Assembly (NCBI RefSeq): GCF_000802305.1
Contig: NZ_JTDK01000010.1
Location: forward strand, 62,001-126,000
Reading direction: 5' to 3'
Length of the DNA stretch: 64,000 nt
Source of the DNA: Microbacterium mangrovi
GTDB taxonomy: Bacteria; Actinomycetota; Actinomycetes; Actinomycetales; Microbacteriaceae
Shown: piece after piece, positions 1 to 9,172 of the stretch
Layout of the letters: the number at the start of each line of letters is the position of its first letter
Position numbering within the stretch: position 1 is the first letter of the stretch
The notes under the pieces: model-generated
Databases searched by the model: none
Seen by the model: only the letters and a program-made list of their open reading frames with translations
What the model was told of the DNA's origin: nothing
Position numbers and translations under genes: made by a program

Positions 1-20
1 CAGGGTGAGGCAGTGCCGGG

Positions 21-1775
21 TCAGATGCCGAGATCCGCCTGGAAGTCGCCGGCCTCGAGACGGGTCTTGATCGCGCCCAGGAAGCGCGCCGCATCGGCAC
101 CGTCGATGATCCGGTGGTCGTACGACAGCGCCAGGTAGACGTAGGAGCGCACCGAGATGGCTTCCTTGCCGTCGACCGTCACGATCCCGGGCCGCTTGAC
201 GACGGTGCCGGTGCCCAGGATCGCCGACTGGGGCAGGAACACGACCGGGGTGTCGAACAGCGCGCCGCGCGACCCGGTGTTGGTCAGCGTGAACGTGCCG
301 CCGCCGAGCTCGTCGGGCTTCAGCTTGTTGTCGCGCGTGCGGGCAGCGAGGTCGGCGATCTCGTGCGCGATCTGCGCGATGTTCTTCGAGCCCGCGTCGC
401 GCAGGACCGGCGTGAGCAGGCCGCGCTCGGTGTCGACCGCGATCGAGATGTTCTCGGTCGCCGGGTAGACGATCTGGTCGCCGTCCACGGTCGCGTTCAC
501 GATCGGGAAGGCCTGCAGAGCCTCGGCGGCGGCGAGGGCGAAGAACGGCAGGAACGACAGCTTGTCGCCCGTCTTGGCGAGGAAGTCGTTCTTGGCACGG
601 TCGCGGAACGACGCCACCTTGGTGACGTCCACCTCGACGACGGTCGTCAGCTGCGCGGTCTGCTGCATCGACGCGACCGCGCGCTCGGCGAGGATCTTGC
701 GAAGACGCGACATCGGCTGCGTCGTTCCGCGCAGAGCGGAGACCTCGCGAGGAGCGCGTGCCGCGGCGGCCGGCGCTGCGGCAGCTGCGGCGGGGGCGGA
801 TGCCGCCTCGGCCGCCTTGAGGACGTCCTCCTTGCGGATGCGGCCGCCGACGCCGCTGCCGGTGACAGTGGTGAGGTCGATGCCGTTCTGCTGCGCGAGG
901 CGGCGGACCAGCGGGGTGACGTAGGTCACGTCATCGGCGGGTGCCGGGGCCGACGGTGCCGGGGCGGACGGTGCGGGCGCGGCGGGTGCCGGCGCGGCGG
1001 GAGCAGCTGCAGCAGGAGCAGGAGCAGGAGCGGCCGGAGCCGCCGGAGCGGGGGCTGCCGGAGCTGCCGCAGTGGGCGCGGGAGCTGCCGGAGCGGGCGC
1101 GGCCGGGGCCTCGACCTCGGCCGCGGGCGCCGGGGCGGCGGGTGCGGCCGGAGCATCGCCGATGCGCGCGAGCGCGGCGCCGACGGCGACGGTCTCGTCT
1201 TCCTGGACGAGGATCGCCTGAAGGGTGCCCGCGACCGGCGAGGGGATCTCGGTGTCGACCTTGTCGGTGGAGATCTCCAGCAGGGGCTCGTCGATCGCGA
1301 CGTCGTCGCCGACCTGCTTGAGCCAGCGGGTCACGGTTCCTTCGGTGACGCTCTCGCCGAGCTCGGGGAGGACGACCTCGGTGCCGCCGGAGGAAGCGGG
1401 GGCGGGGGCGGCGGGTGCCGACTCGGCCGGTGCGGCTGCGGCGGGCGCAGGCTGAGCAGCGGGTTCGGGTGCGGGGGCGGCCGGAGCCTCGGCCGGAGCG
1501 GCGGGCTCGGGCTCGGGAGCTGCAGCGGGCTCGGCGGCGCTGTCGCCGATCTTGGCCAGGACGGCACCGACCTCGACGGTCTCGTCTTCCTGCACCAGGA
1601 TCTCCTGGATCACGCCGCTCACGGGGGAGGGGATCTCGGTGTCGACTTTGTCCGTCGAGATCTCGAGCAGACCTTCGTCCTCCTGAACCGTGTCTCCGAC
1701 GTTCTTGAGCCAGCGGGTTACCGTTCCCTCGGTGACGCTTTCACCGAGAGCAGGCAGGACCACGGAAGTGCTCAT
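21..1775 (-). CDS. sucB: Dihydrolipoamide acyltransferase (E2 of 2-oxoacid dehydrogenase complex)
   Basis: This is the 584-residue E2 core of a 2-oxoacid dehydrogenase complex. It passes acyl groups from E1 to CoA through swinging lipoyl arms. Two nearly identical lipoyl domains lie at about residues 2-77 and 132-207, each with the lipoylation motif STDKVDTE (first lysine K43). Long Ala/Pro linkers join them. A peripheral subunit-binding domain follows at about 285-325, then the acyltransferase domain ending near the catalytic motif DHRIIDG. The start has an AAGGAGA Shine-Dalgarno just upstream. lpdA (E3) lies 74 bp upstream on the same strand. Automatic annotation would call it succinyltransferase. 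In actinobacteria the family member of this architecture is commonly shared with or dedicated to pyruvate dehydrogenase, so the substrate is uncertain. Confidence 0.93.
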   Translation of the reverse strand: MSTSVVLPALGESVTEGTVTRWLKNVGDTVQEDEGLLEISTDKVDTEIPSPVSGVIQEILVQEDETVEVGAVLAKIGDSAAEPAAAPEPEPAAPAEAPAAPAPEPAAQPAPAAAAPAESAPAAPAPASSGGTEVVLPELGESVTEGTVTRWLKQVGDDVAIDEPLLEISTDKVDTEIPSPVAGTLQAILVQEDETVAVGAALARIGDAPAAPAAPAPAAEVEAPAAPAPAAPAPTAAAPAAPAPAAPAAPAPAPAAAAPAAPAPAAPAPSAPAPSAPAPADDVTYVTPLVRRLAQQNGIDLTTVTGSGVGGRIRKEDVLKAAEAASAPAAAAAAPAAAARAPREVSALRGTTQPMSRLRKILAERAVASMQQTAQLTTVVEVDVTKVASFRDRAKNDFLAKTGDKLSFLPFFALAAAEALQAFPIVNATVDGDQIVYPATENISIAVDTERGLLTPVLRDAGSKNIAQIAHEIADLAARTRDNKLKPDELGGGTFTLTNTGSRGALFDTPVVFLPQSAILGTGTVVKRPGIVTVDGKEAISVRSYVYLALSYDHRIIDGADAARFLGAIKTRLEAGDFQADLGI

Positions 1776-1849
1776 GCGTATCTCTCCTTACGGATTGGCC
1801 GATGTGTTTCTAGCTTAGTGTCGTGCGAGGCCGCACAAAGTTGCACGGC

Positions 1850-3223
1850 CTACAAAGCGTGCAGGGGTTTGCCCGCGAGGGCGAGGAAGGCTTCGCCGAG
1901 CGCCTCGCTCTGCGTCGGGTGCGCGTGGACGAACGGTGCGATGTCCTCGGGATGCGCGCCCCAGCCGACCGCGAGCTGGCCCTCGGTGATCAGTTCGCCG
2001 ACGCGGTCGCCGACCAGGTGGACGCCGACGACGGGACCGTCCTTGACCCGCACGACCTTCACGAGGCCGCCGGTGCCGATGATCTCGCTGCGTCCGTTGC
2101 CGGCGAGGTTGTATTCATACGCCGTGACCGCTTCCGCCCCATGCTCCTGGACGGCCTGCTGCTCGGTGAGGCCGACCGACGCCACCTCCGGGCTGCTGTA
2201 CGCGACGCGCGGGATGTGCCGCTCGGGCACCGAGACCGGGGACAGTCCGGCGATCTGCTCGGCGACGAAGATCCCCTGCGCGAACCCGCGGTGGGCCAGC
2301 TGAAGGCCCGGGACGATGTCGCCGACCGCCCAGACGTGCGGCGCGGTGGTGCGCAGCAGCTCGTCCACGACGACGAATCCGCGATCGAGCGCGACGCCGG
2401 CATCCTCGAACCCGGCATCTGCCGTGGCGGGGCCTCGTCCGACGGCGACCAGCAGGATGTCGCCCTCGTAGGTCTTGCCGTCCTCGAGCGTGACGGTGAC
2501 GCCCTGCTCGGTCTGCGCGGCCGACGCGAACCGGACGCCGAGCGACGAGGCGATCCCGCGCTTTCGGAAGGCCCGCTCCAGGGCCTTGCTGGAGGTCGGG
2601 TCCTCAGCGGGGAGCAGATGGTCGAGCGCCTCGATGACGGTGACCTCGGCGCCGAGCGACCGCCACGCGCTGGCGAACTCCACGCCGATCACGCCGCCTC
2701 CGAGCACGAGCGCGCGTGCGGGCACCTCGTCGAGCTCGAGGGCCTGCTCGCTCGTGATGATGCGTCCGCCGATCTCGAGGCCCGGAAGCGACCGGCTGTA
2801 CGAGCCGGTGGCGAGGATGAGCTCGCCGCCGCGGTACTCGTCGTCGCCGACGACCACCGTGCGGTCGCCGGTCACGCGCCCGCGGCCGTCCACGACGGTG
2901 ATGCCGCGCGCCTTGATGAGCCCCTGGAGTCCCTTGTACTTCTTCGCGACGATGCCCTCTCGATAGGCGCGCAGGGCGGGGCCGTCCACGCCGTCCAGCG
3001 CGGCCCGCAGGCCGACCTTGGCGGCATCGCGGGTGGCATCCGCGACCTCGCCGGCGTGCAGCAGAGCCTTCGTCGGGATGCAGCCGCGATGCAGACACGT
3101 CCCGCCGACCTTGTCCTGCTCGATGAGCGCGACGCTCTTGCCGAGCTCCGCGGATCGGAGGGCGGCGGCGTACCCGCCGCTGCCCCCGCCGAGGATGACG
3201 ATGTCGAATTCGTGCGCGGCCAT
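1850..3223 (-). CDS. lpdA: Dihydrolipoyl dehydrogenase (E3)
   Basis: This 457-residue flavoprotein reoxidises the dihydrolipoamide of E2 and passes electrons to NAD+. The N-terminal FAD-binding motif GGGSGG starts at residue 12. The redox-active disulfide is C43/C48 in GGTCLHRGC. A second Rossmann motif (GGGVIGVEFA) binds NAD, and the C-terminal HAHPTQSE segment carries the catalytic His-Glu pair. The start was set at 3223 because the domain begins there. Its ATG shares one base with the TGA of pepA (TGATG), so translation is probably coupled to pepA. The longer upstream frame is only a shadow of pepA. It precedes the E2 gene, which fits its role. Confidence 0.95.
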   Translation of the reverse strand: MAAHEFDIVILGGGSGGYAAALRSAELGKSVALIEQDKVGGTCLHRGCIPTKALLHAGEVADATRDAAKVGLRAALDGVDGPALRAYREGIVAKKYKGLQGLIKARGITVVDGRGRVTGDRTVVVGDDEYRGGELILATGSYSRSLPGLEIGGRIITSEQALELDEVPARALVLGGGVIGVEFASAWRSLGAEVTVIEALDHLLPAEDPTSSKALERAFRKRGIASSLGVRFASAAQTEQGVTVTLEDGKTYEGDILLVAVGRGPATADAGFEDAGVALDRGFVVVDELLRTTAPHVWAVGDIVPGLQLAHRGFAQGIFVAEQIAGLSPVSVPERHIPRVAYSSPEVASVGLTEQQAVQEHGAEAVTAYEYNLAGNGRSEIIGTGGLVKVVRVKDGPVVGVHLVGDRVGELITEGQLAVGWGAHPEDIAPFVHAHPTQSEALGEAFLALAGKPLHAL

Positions 3224-4704
3224 CAGGACTCCTTCGCCTCGGACTCGAGGAATGCGACGAGCGCCCGGACGGACGCGCCTGTCGCCCCCTTGTCGGTGAA
3301 GCCGTACGGGGCTCCCTTGTGCCAGCCGCTGCCGGCGATGTCCAGGTGCGCCCACGCGATGCGCGGCGCGTCGTCCTCCTCGCCGCGGCGCCCGACGAAC
3401 CGCCGCAGGAACAGACCGGCGAACAGAGCCCCGCCCAGGGGGTCGCCGATCTTCGCGTTGACGAGATCCGCGATGGGGGAGTCGAGTTCGGACTCCATGT
3501 GCTCCGGCAGCGGCATCGGCCAGCCGAGCTCTCCGGTGACGTCGCTCGCGATCAGGTAGCGGGCGACGGTGTCGTCGTCGCCCATCACGCCGGTGTGGCG
3601 GGAACCGAGCGCGGTCATGATCGCTCCGGTGAGGGTGGCCACGTCGACGATGACGTCCGGGTTCTCGCGGCTCGCGGCCACGAGGCCGTCGGCGAGGACG
3701 AGGCGGCCCTCGGCATCCGTGTTGAGGACCTCGACGGTCTGGCCGTCGGCGATGCGCAGCACGTCACCGGGCCGGATCGCGCTTCCGGACGGCATGTTGT
3801 CGGCGATGCACATCCACGCGGTGACCCGCACCGGCAGCCGGAGGCGGGCGGCGGCCTGGATCACGGCGAGCACGCTGGCCGCGCCGCACATGTCGTCCTT
3901 CATCCCGACCATCGAGCCGGCGGGCTTCAGCGAGAGGCCACCGGTGTCGAACGTGATGCCCTTGCCCACGAGGGCGACGTGACGGGTCGCATCCGCCGGG
4001 GTGTACGAAAGCCGGACCAGACGCGGCGGGCGCGCCGAACCCTGGCCGACGCCGAGGATGCCGCCGAACCCGCCCTCGGCCAGAGCGGCCTCGTCGAGGA
4101 TCTCGACCTCCACGGGGAGATCCGCGACGGCCTGCTGCGCGCGCTCGGCGAGGTCTGCCGGGCCCATCCATTCGGCGGGGATCGTCGTGAGGTCCTTGAC
4201 GAGCGCGACAGCATCCGCCAGGGCCCGCGCACGTTCCAGGTCGTCGTCGTCGAGCTGTTCGCTGTGCAGGGTGACCAGTTCCGGGCCGCCCTTGCGCTCG
4301 CCCGACTTGTAGTCGTCGAAGCGGTACCCGCCGAGGGCGGCGCCCTCCGCGGCGGCCGCGGCATCCGCGGCGCCCGCACCCGGGATGCCGACGCGCACGT
4401 GGGCGCGGCCATTGATGGAGCGCACGGCCGCACCGACGGCGGTGCGCCAGGCCGCGGCATCCGGCTCCTTGCCGGTCCCCACGACGAAAAGAGGAGTCCG
4501 CGGCGCCCCGGGCGCGCCGACGCGCACGACCGTGCCCACGGCGCCGGTGAATTCGACGGCGGCCAGGCTGTCGGCCAGGCCCGGCCAATCCGAGAGTCCG
4601 GGGGAGTCCGCGTCGTCCTCCTGGGGCGGAAGCGCGAGGACCAGGGCATCGCAGTCGGTGGGGGCGAGGGGGGCGCTGCTTCGCGCGATCTCGGGGAACG
4701 GCAT
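3223..4704 (-). CDS. pepA: Leucyl aminopeptidase, M17 family
   Basis: This cytosolic metallo-aminopeptidase has 493 residues, a usual length for M17 enzymes. It removes N-terminal residues from peptides using two metal ions. The C-terminal catalytic domain shows VGKGITFDTGG (metal and catalytic lysine region) and the family signature NTDAEGRL. The weakly conserved N-terminal macro-like domain covers roughly the first 160 residues. The start at 4704 (MPFPEIARSS) was chosen because a TAGAAT -10 hexamer lies seven bases upstream and there is no Shine-Dalgarno, so the mRNA is probably leaderless. An in-frame ATG at 4713 would overlap that hexamer. The stop codon overlaps the lpdA start. Confidence 0.93.
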   Translation of the reverse strand: MPFPEIARSSAPLAPTDCDALVLALPPQEDDADSPGLSDWPGLADSLAAVEFTGAVGTVVRVGAPGAPRTPLFVVGTGKEPDAAAWRTAVGAAVRSINGRAHVRVGIPGAGAADAAAAAEGAALGGYRFDDYKSGERKGGPELVTLHSEQLDDDDLERARALADAVALVKDLTTIPAEWMGPADLAERAQQAVADLPVEVEILDEAALAEGGFGGILGVGQGSARPPRLVRLSYTPADATRHVALVGKGITFDTGGLSLKPAGSMVGMKDDMCGAASVLAVIQAAARLRLPVRVTAWMCIADNMPSGSAIRPGDVLRIADGQTVEVLNTDAEGRLVLADGLVAASRENPDVIVDVATLTGAIMTALGSRHTGVMGDDDTVARYLIASDVTGELGWPMPLPEHMESELDSPIADLVNAKIGDPLGGALFAGLFLRRFVGRRGEEDDAPRIAWAHLDIAGSGWHKGAPYGFTDKGATGASVRALVAFLESEAKES

Positions 4705-4711
4705 GATGGCC

Positions 4712-4717
4712 ATTCTA
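4712..4717 (-). promoter_or_regulatory. -10 hexamer TAGAAT, leaderless pepA promoter
   Basis: On the minus strand TAGAAT is followed by seven bases and then the pepA ATG, with no Shine-Dalgarno in between. The spacing fits transcription starting at or next to the start codon. Confidence 0.6.
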
Positions 4718-4791
4718 AGGAGGAGGGCACAGGCACCGAGCGGGCGTGTTCGCTCTGAGCGGCATCCGGCGCGCTGCGCATCGCAGCCTCG

Positions 4792-4797
4792 TAGAGT
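4792..4797 (+). promoter_or_regulatory. -10 hexamer TAGAGT, leaderless promoter
   Basis: TAGAGT ends exactly six bases before the GTG of the PAC2-family gene, and no ribosome binding site is visible. It is divergent from the pepA promoter about 75 bp away. Confidence 0.65.
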
Positions 4798-4803
4798 TGA
4801 AGC

Positions 4804-5730
4804 GTGCCCACCCCCGAGTCGCTGTACCATCGTGAGCCGTCCGCACCCCCGGTGCCGGAGGGTCTGCCACTGGTGATCGCGCTGAACGGGTTCACGGACG
4901 CCGGGTCGGCCGTGTCGCAGGTGATCGACTATCTGCGCGACGAGGTCGACTCCTATCTCCTCGCGACCTTCATCAACGACGAGCTGCTCGACTACCGGGC
5001 GCGTCGCCCGATCATCACGTTCGACGGAGACCGCCTCACCGATTTCCAGCCGGCGCGTCTGGAGCTGTCGCTCGCGCGGGATGCCGCGGGGCGGTCGTTC
5101 CTGCTCCTGTCGGGGTACGAGCCGGACTTCGCGTGGGAGTCCTTCGCCGAGGCCGTGATCGACTTCGCCGACGAGTACGCGGTCTCGACGGTCACCTGGG
5201 TCCATGCGATCCCGATGCCGGTCCCGCACACGCGGCCGATCGGCACGACCGTCTCCGGCACGCGCACGGCACTCACCGAGGCGCACTCCGTCTGGCGGCC
5301 CCACACGCAGGTTCCCGGCACGGCCGTGCACCTTCTCGAGTACCGCTTCGCCGAGGTGGGCGCCTCGGTGGCCGGCTTCGTCCTGCTCGTCCCGCACTAC
5401 CTCGGCGACACCGAGTACCCCGCCGCCGCGCTCGCCGCGCTGGACAGCATCGCGGTCGCCACCGGGCTCGAGTTCGACGGCGACGACTTCCGCCGTCTCA
5501 ACCGGGAGTTCCTCGAGAAGGTCGCCGAGCAGGTCGAAGGAAACGAAGAGCTGTCCCAGATGGTGCAGACGCTCGAAGAGCGTTACGACGACTACATGGC
5601 GGGCTCGACGCACGCCACGCCGATCATCCACACCGGCGACCTGCCGAGTGCCGATGAGCTGGCCGCCGAGCTGGAGCGGTTCCTGGCCAATCGGCCCGGC
5701 GACGAGGACCGCCGGGGCCCGCTGTCCTGA
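4804..5730 (+). CDS. PAC2 family protein (proteasome assembly chaperone-like)
   Basis: This 308-residue protein matches the actinobacterial PAC2 family, related in fold to eukaryotic proteasome-assembly chaperones and ATP-grasp-associated proteins. Recognisable parts are the N-terminal [17 protein letters not shown] segment and the [12 protein letters not shown] and [13 protein letters not shown] segments. The C-terminal third (about 230-290) is rich in charged helices and includes [21 protein letters not shown]. In actinobacteria such genes are often found near leucyl aminopeptidase or proteasome-related genes, as here with pepA divergent. The biochemical role is unknown. The GTG start is preceded by a TAGAGT hexamer at leaderless spacing. 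Confidence 0.85.
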   Translation: MPTPESLYHREPSAPPVPEGLPLVIALNGFTDAGSAVSQVIDYLRDEVDSYLLATFINDELLDYRARRPIITFDGDRLTDFQPARLELSLARDAAGRSFLLLSGYEPDFAWESFAEAVIDFADEYAVSTVTWVHAIPMPVPHTRPIGTTVSGTRTALTEAHSVWRPHTQVPGTAVHLLEYRFAEVGASVAGFVLLVPHYLGDTEYPAAALAALDSIAVATGLEFDGDDFRRLNREFLEKVAEQVEGNEELSQMVQTLEERYDDYMAGSTHATPIIHTGDLPSADELAAELERFLANRPGDEDRRGPLS

Positions 5731-5953
5731 TCGTCGGCGGGGTCCGCGGAATACCGATCGCCCGGACCACGTTGAAATGTGGTATCCGGCGTCGCAGACC
5801 TCCAGGCGGGATGTGCGACAATGGAACAGCCGACCCGTTGTCAACCTGATGCGCGGCGGCGACACCCGTCGCCTTCCCGCATCCGGACTTGACAAGGGTC
5901 TTACTAGTGTCCGCACACCGACCGGTCGGGCCCTGACCGGTGAAAGGCGAAAC

Positions 5954-7297
5954 GTGACCACAGGCACGAAGACAACCGCGCGTTCGAGCGCGAAGGATGC
6001 CGTCGATGAGACGGCCGTGACGGAGGAGGTCGCCGAGGCGTCCGCGCCCGCCAAGAAGGCTCCGGCCAAGCGTGCGGCGGCGAAGAAGACCGCCGACAAG
6101 AAGCCGGCCGCAAAGCGCGCCGGTGCCAAGAAGAAGTCCGCCGACGAGCCCGACGAAGAGCCGGACGGCGACGAGGTCGAACTGGACGAGGACGACGCGG
6201 CCGAGGTCGCCGACGACAGCGACGGCGAGGCTGCCGGCGCTCCGGCAGCAGCGGCGACCGCCGAGGACGACGAGGAGGAGGGCGCGACCAAGCCCTTCGC
6301 CGAGCCGCTTCCGACCGGCGCGATCGTGATCAGCTCGAAGGACGAGGACGACGTCCCCGTCTACTCGACGCAGATCACCGGCGCCACGGTCGACCCCGTC
6401 AAGGACTACCTGAAGCAGATCGGCAAGGTGCCCCTGCTCAACGCGGCCGAAGAGGTCGAGCTCGCGATGCGCATCGAGGCGGGCCTGTTCGCCGAAGAGA
6501 AGCTGTCGCACATGTCCGCGGCCGAGAAGTCGACCCAGCTGGGCATGGACCTGCAGTGGGTGGCCCGTGACGGCCAGCGCGCGAAGAGCCACCTGCTCGG
6601 CGCGAACCTGCGTCTTGTCGTGTCGCTCGCCAAGCGCTACACGGGTCGCGGAATGCAGTTCCTCGACCTCATCCAGGAGGGCAACCTGGGCCTTATCCGT
6701 GCAGTCGAGAAGTTCGACTACACCAAGGGCTTCAAGTTCTCGACCTACGCGACGTGGTGGATCCGGCAGGCGATCACCCGCGCGATGGCCGACCAGGCGC
6801 GCACGATCCGCATCCCGGTGCACATGGTCGAGGTCATCAACAAGCTCGCCCGCGTGCAGCGGCAGATGCTGCAGGACCTGGGCCGCGAGCCCACGCCCGA
6901 AGAGCTCTCGCGCGAACTCGACATGACCCCCGAGAAGGTCATCGAGGTGCAGAAGTACGGCCGTGAGCCGATCTCGCTGCACACTCCGCTCGGTGAGGAC
7001 GGCGACAGCGAGTTCGGCGACCTGATCGAGGACACCGAGGCGGTCGTCCCGGCCGACGCGGTCGGCTTCACGATGCTGCAGCGTCAGCTGGAGTCTCTGC
7101 TGGACTCGCTGTCCGAGCGCGAGGCGGGCGTGATCCGCATGCGCTTCGGCCTGGGCGACGGCCAGCCGAAGACCCTCGACCAGATCGGCGACACGTTCGG
7201 CGTGACCCGCGAGCGGATCCGCCAGATCGAGTCGAAGACGATGGCGAAGCTGCGGCATCCGAGCCGCTCCCAGTCGCTGCGGGACTACCTCGAATGA
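5954..7297 (+). CDS. rpoD: Principal RNA polymerase sigma factor (sigma-70 group 1)
   Basis: This 447-residue primary sigma factor (SigA/HrdB type) directs core polymerase to housekeeping promoters. The first 100 or so residues are low complexity, a Lys/Ala-rich tract followed by a long acidic run, as in other actinobacterial primary sigma factors. Region 1.2 begins at [16 protein letters not shown]. Region 2 includes [20 protein letters not shown] and [13 protein letters not shown] (-10 recognition). Region 3 begins [18 protein letters not shown]. Region 4.2 is [20 protein letters not shown] (-35 recognition). The GTG start follows a GAAAGGCGA ribosome binding site. The stop overlaps the next gene's ATG (ATGA). 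Confidence 0.96.
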   Translation: MTTGTKTTARSSAKDAVDETAVTEEVAEASAPAKKAPAKRAAAKKTADKKPAAKRAGAKKKSADEPDEEPDGDEVELDEDDAAEVADDSDGEAAGAPAAAATAEDDEEEGATKPFAEPLPTGAIVISSKDEDDVPVYSTQITGATVDPVKDYLKQIGKVPLLNAAEEVELAMRIEAGLFAEEKLSHMSAAEKSTQLGMDLQWVARDGQRAKSHLLGANLRLVVSLAKRYTGRGMQFLDLIQEGNLGLIRAVEKFDYTKGFKFSTYATWWIRQAITRAMADQARTIRIPVHMVEVINKLARVQRQMLQDLGREPTPEELSRELDMTPEKVIEVQKYGREPISLHTPLGEDGDSEFGDLIEDTEAVVPADAVGFTMLQRQLESLLDSLSEREAGVIRMRFGLGDGQPKTLDQIGDTFGVTRERIRQIESKTMAKLRHPSRSQSLRDYLE

Positions 7298-7992
7298 CCG
7301 CGCAGGCCAACGAGGGCAAGGCCCTGACCGTCCAGATCGACGGCACCAGCGTCGAGCGCATCCCGATCCGAACCCGGGTCGTGATGCCCGGCGACGATCT
7401 GGACACGTTCATCACCGAGTACGCGGCGGATGTCGTCCAGGACGGCGACATCCTCTTCGTCACCGAGAAGATCGTGGCGATCACGCAGGGACGCTCCTTC
7501 CCGGTGGACGAGATCAAGGCGCGTAAGCTCGCGCACTTCCTCTCGCACTACGTCGTGAAGACGCCGTACGGGATCGGTCTCGGGATGCCGCAGACGATGG
7601 AGATGGCGATCCGCGAGGTCGGCACCGTCCGCATCCTGTTCGCCGCCGCCGTCGCGGCGGTGACCAAGGCGTTCGGGCGCAAGGGCGACTTCTACCGGAT
7701 CGCCGGTGACAAGGCGCGTGCGATCGACGGCCCCACCAAGCACACGATCCCGCCGTACAACCAGGCGGTCGTGCTGGGTCCGCTGCGCCCCCGCGAGGTG
7801 TCGCAGCACCTCCAGCAGCTGCTGGGCACGAAGGCCGATGTGGCCGTCGTCGACATCAACGACCTCGGCGGCAACATCCTCGGCTCCACGCTCGACAAGG
7901 CCGGCGAGGAGCGCCTCGTGCGCATCCTCAAGGACAACCCGCTCGGACAGGGACACGAGTCGACGCCTCTCGGCGTCGTCCGCCCCGCCTGA
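7294..7992 (+). CDS. CofE-like F420-0:L-glutamate ligase family protein
   Basis: This 232-residue protein belongs to the family of coenzyme F420-0:gamma-L-glutamyl ligase (CofE / FbiB N-terminal domain), which forms gamma-glutamyl amide bonds using GTP. Visible family features are [17 protein letters not shown] near the start, [20 protein letters not shown] (residues about 47-67), the [17 protein letters not shown] segment and the C-terminal [15 protein letters not shown]. Its ATG overlaps the sigma-factor stop codon, so the two are co-translated. No other F420 biosynthesis gene lies in the window. The next genes encode ATP-grasp ligases and racemase-like proteins, so it may ligate something other than F420. 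That is inference. Confidence 0.75.
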   Translation: MTAQANEGKALTVQIDGTSVERIPIRTRVVMPGDDLDTFITEYAADVVQDGDILFVTEKIVAITQGRSFPVDEIKARKLAHFLSHYVVKTPYGIGLGMPQTMEMAIREVGTVRILFAAAVAAVTKAFGRKGDFYRIAGDKARAIDGPTKHTIPPYNQAVVLGPLRPREVSQHLQQLLGTKADVAVVDINDLGGNILGSTLDKAGEERLVRILKDNPLGQGHESTPLGVVRPA

Positions 7993-8006
7993 TCAGGCAC
8001 GACGAC

Positions 8007-8039
8007 GACGGCCCCGGACTCGGTGAGTCCGGGGCCGTC
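8007..8039. terminator. Bidirectional hairpin terminator
   Basis: A perfect 15-bp stem (8007-8021 with 8025-8039) closes a 3-base loop between the 3' ends of the CofE-like gene (+) and an ATP-grasp gene (-). It is very G+C rich and has no long T-run, as is usual in this genome. Confidence 0.7.
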
Positions 8040-8056
8040 CGTGTCTCACGTCCGGG

Positions 8057-9082
8057 TCATTTGACGACGGCGTCGCCGATCGCCTCGCGATAGCGGTGGA
8101 GCAGACCGGTGCGCACGCCCGAGACCGTCGGCTTCATCTGGAAGACGCTGGAGTTGTGGTTGGCCTCGATGACCGCGGGGCCGTCGGGCGTGATCGCGAT
8201 GTCCCAGCCGACGTAGGGGATCTGCGGGATGCGCCGGGCCAGGCCGTCCACCATCGTGACGATCTCGTCGTAGCGGGGAACGGCGAAGCCGGCGATGGCC
8301 GTTCCGGTGACCGGGTGGGTGCGGAAGATGTGGCTGTGCTTGTCGACGGCCGGGTAGAGCGCGACGCCGTCGTCGTCGAGCATGGTGAACATTCCACCGC
8401 CGGCGAAGTTGTCGATGACGTTGCCGTTGCCGATGCGCAGGACGCCCGCGATGACGTGGAAGACGCCCTGCGGATCGAGGTAGGTGATCAGCCGCACCGT
8501 GTTCACGCTGTCGGGGTACAGCGACGCCATCGCGGCATCCTGCGTGAGGACCTGCTCGACGAGCGTCTGCCCGTCGGCGAGTCGTGCATCCCGCCAGGCG
8601 GCGACGTCGTCGATGTCGGCGACCGAGTGCATCGCGATCCCCGATCCGCCCAGGCCGTCGGGGACCTTCGTGAGGATGCGCTCCTGCCCGTCGAGGAAGG
8701 CGGCGAGGTCGTCGACGCTCGCTTCGCGCGCGTCGATCCACTCGCGTCGGATGACGTCGGCGAAGTCGGCGTAGAAGCGCTGCTTGTCTTCCATCAGCGC
8801 CCGCGACTCCGGTGCGTTGAGGGTCTTGTTGAGACGGAACGCCTTGGGATGCGTCATCCAGGTGGCCCGCTCGCGGCCTTTCAGCAGCCGGATGTCCCAC
8901 ACGGCGTAGTCGCGGAAGCCCATCTCGTAGCGCACCGAGCACCACAGCATGTCGGCGATGATCACCGGCAGCAGGGCGCGCGAGGAGCCCTTGGACTGCT
9001 TGGCGAACTCGACGAGGTTGGACGCCTTCAGGCGCCGGGCGCGATCGCCCAGATAGCGGAGGCGAAGAGCGGTCTGACCCAT
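8057..9082 (-). CDS. ATP-grasp protein, sugar-transfer-associated type (paralogue 1)
   Basis: This 341-residue protein resembles the sugar-transfer-associated ATP-grasp family (PF14397-like). Such ligases activate a carboxylate as an acyl phosphate and couple it to a nucleophile. A nucleotide-binding lysine and glycine-rich loop occur in LTKVPDGLGGSG. A central VNTVRLITYLD strand follows, then FAGGGMFTMLDDDG. The C-terminal VIEANHNSS carries the Glu and Asn expected to bind Mg-ATP. It is divergently transcribed from a paralogue (9173-10189) that shares these motifs in the same order. The ATG at 9082 lies seven bases after TAGCGT, so the message is probably leaderless. The substrate is unknown. 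Upstream residues in this frame are read-through of the paralogue's antisense strand. Confidence 0.8.
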   Translation of the reverse strand: MGQTALRLRYLGDRARRLKASNLVEFAKQSKGSSRALLPVIIADMLWCSVRYEMGFRDYAVWDIRLLKGRERATWMTHPKAFRLNKTLNAPESRALMEDKQRFYADFADVIRREWIDAREASVDDLAAFLDGQERILTKVPDGLGGSGIAMHSVADIDDVAAWRDARLADGQTLVEQVLTQDAAMASLYPDSVNTVRLITYLDPQGVFHVIAGVLRIGNGNVIDNFAGGGMFTMLDDDGVALYPAVDKHSHIFRTHPVTGTAIAGFAVPRYDEIVTMVDGLARRIPQIPYVGWDIAITPDGPAVIEANHNSSVFQMKPTVSGVRTGLLHRYREAIGDAVVK

Positions 9083-9089
9083 GATTTCG

Positions 9090-9095
9090 ACGCTA
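9090..9095 (-). promoter_or_regulatory. -10 hexamer TAGCGT for ATP-grasp paralogue 1
   Basis: TAGCGT on the minus strand is followed by seven bases and the ATG. It is one half of a compact divergent promoter region of 90 bp. Confidence 0.6.
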
Positions 9096-9156
9096 TCACG
9101 GGCCTTCGGACACTCCCCGAGCCGTCCACTCCCGGGGGCTTCCGAGCCGCTCCCGA

Positions 9157-9162
9157 TATACT
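9157..9162 (+). promoter_or_regulatory. -10 hexamer TATACT for ATP-grasp paralogue 2 operon
   Basis: TATACT lies ten bases upstream of the ATG at 9173, so the leader would be only about three or four bases. It is the plus-strand half of the divergent promoter region between the two ATP-grasp genes. Confidence 0.55.
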
Positions 9163-9172
9163 CGCGAACGCT

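Noticed and set aside
941..1160. Repetitive Ala/Pro-coding DNA in sucB as a mobile or tandem repeat
   Set aside because: It encodes the flexible linkers between lipoyl and catalytic domains, normal for E2 proteins.
114..2303. Very long open frames antisense to sucB, lpdA and other genes
   Set aside because: They are low-complexity Arg/Gly/Ala shadows of real genes, a known effect of high G+C content, and show no family motifs.
4717..4725. A strong AAGGAGGAG Shine-Dalgarno-like sequence on the plus strand
   Set aside because: No plausible plus-strand start codon or gene follows at a useful distance. On the minus strand the same bases flank the leaderless pepA promoter.
5731..5953. A defined promoter in the 223-bp region before rpoD
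   Set aside because: TTGACA at 5889 and several -10-like hexamers occur, but none is at 16-18 base spacing, so I could not assign a promoter. No gene was seen there.
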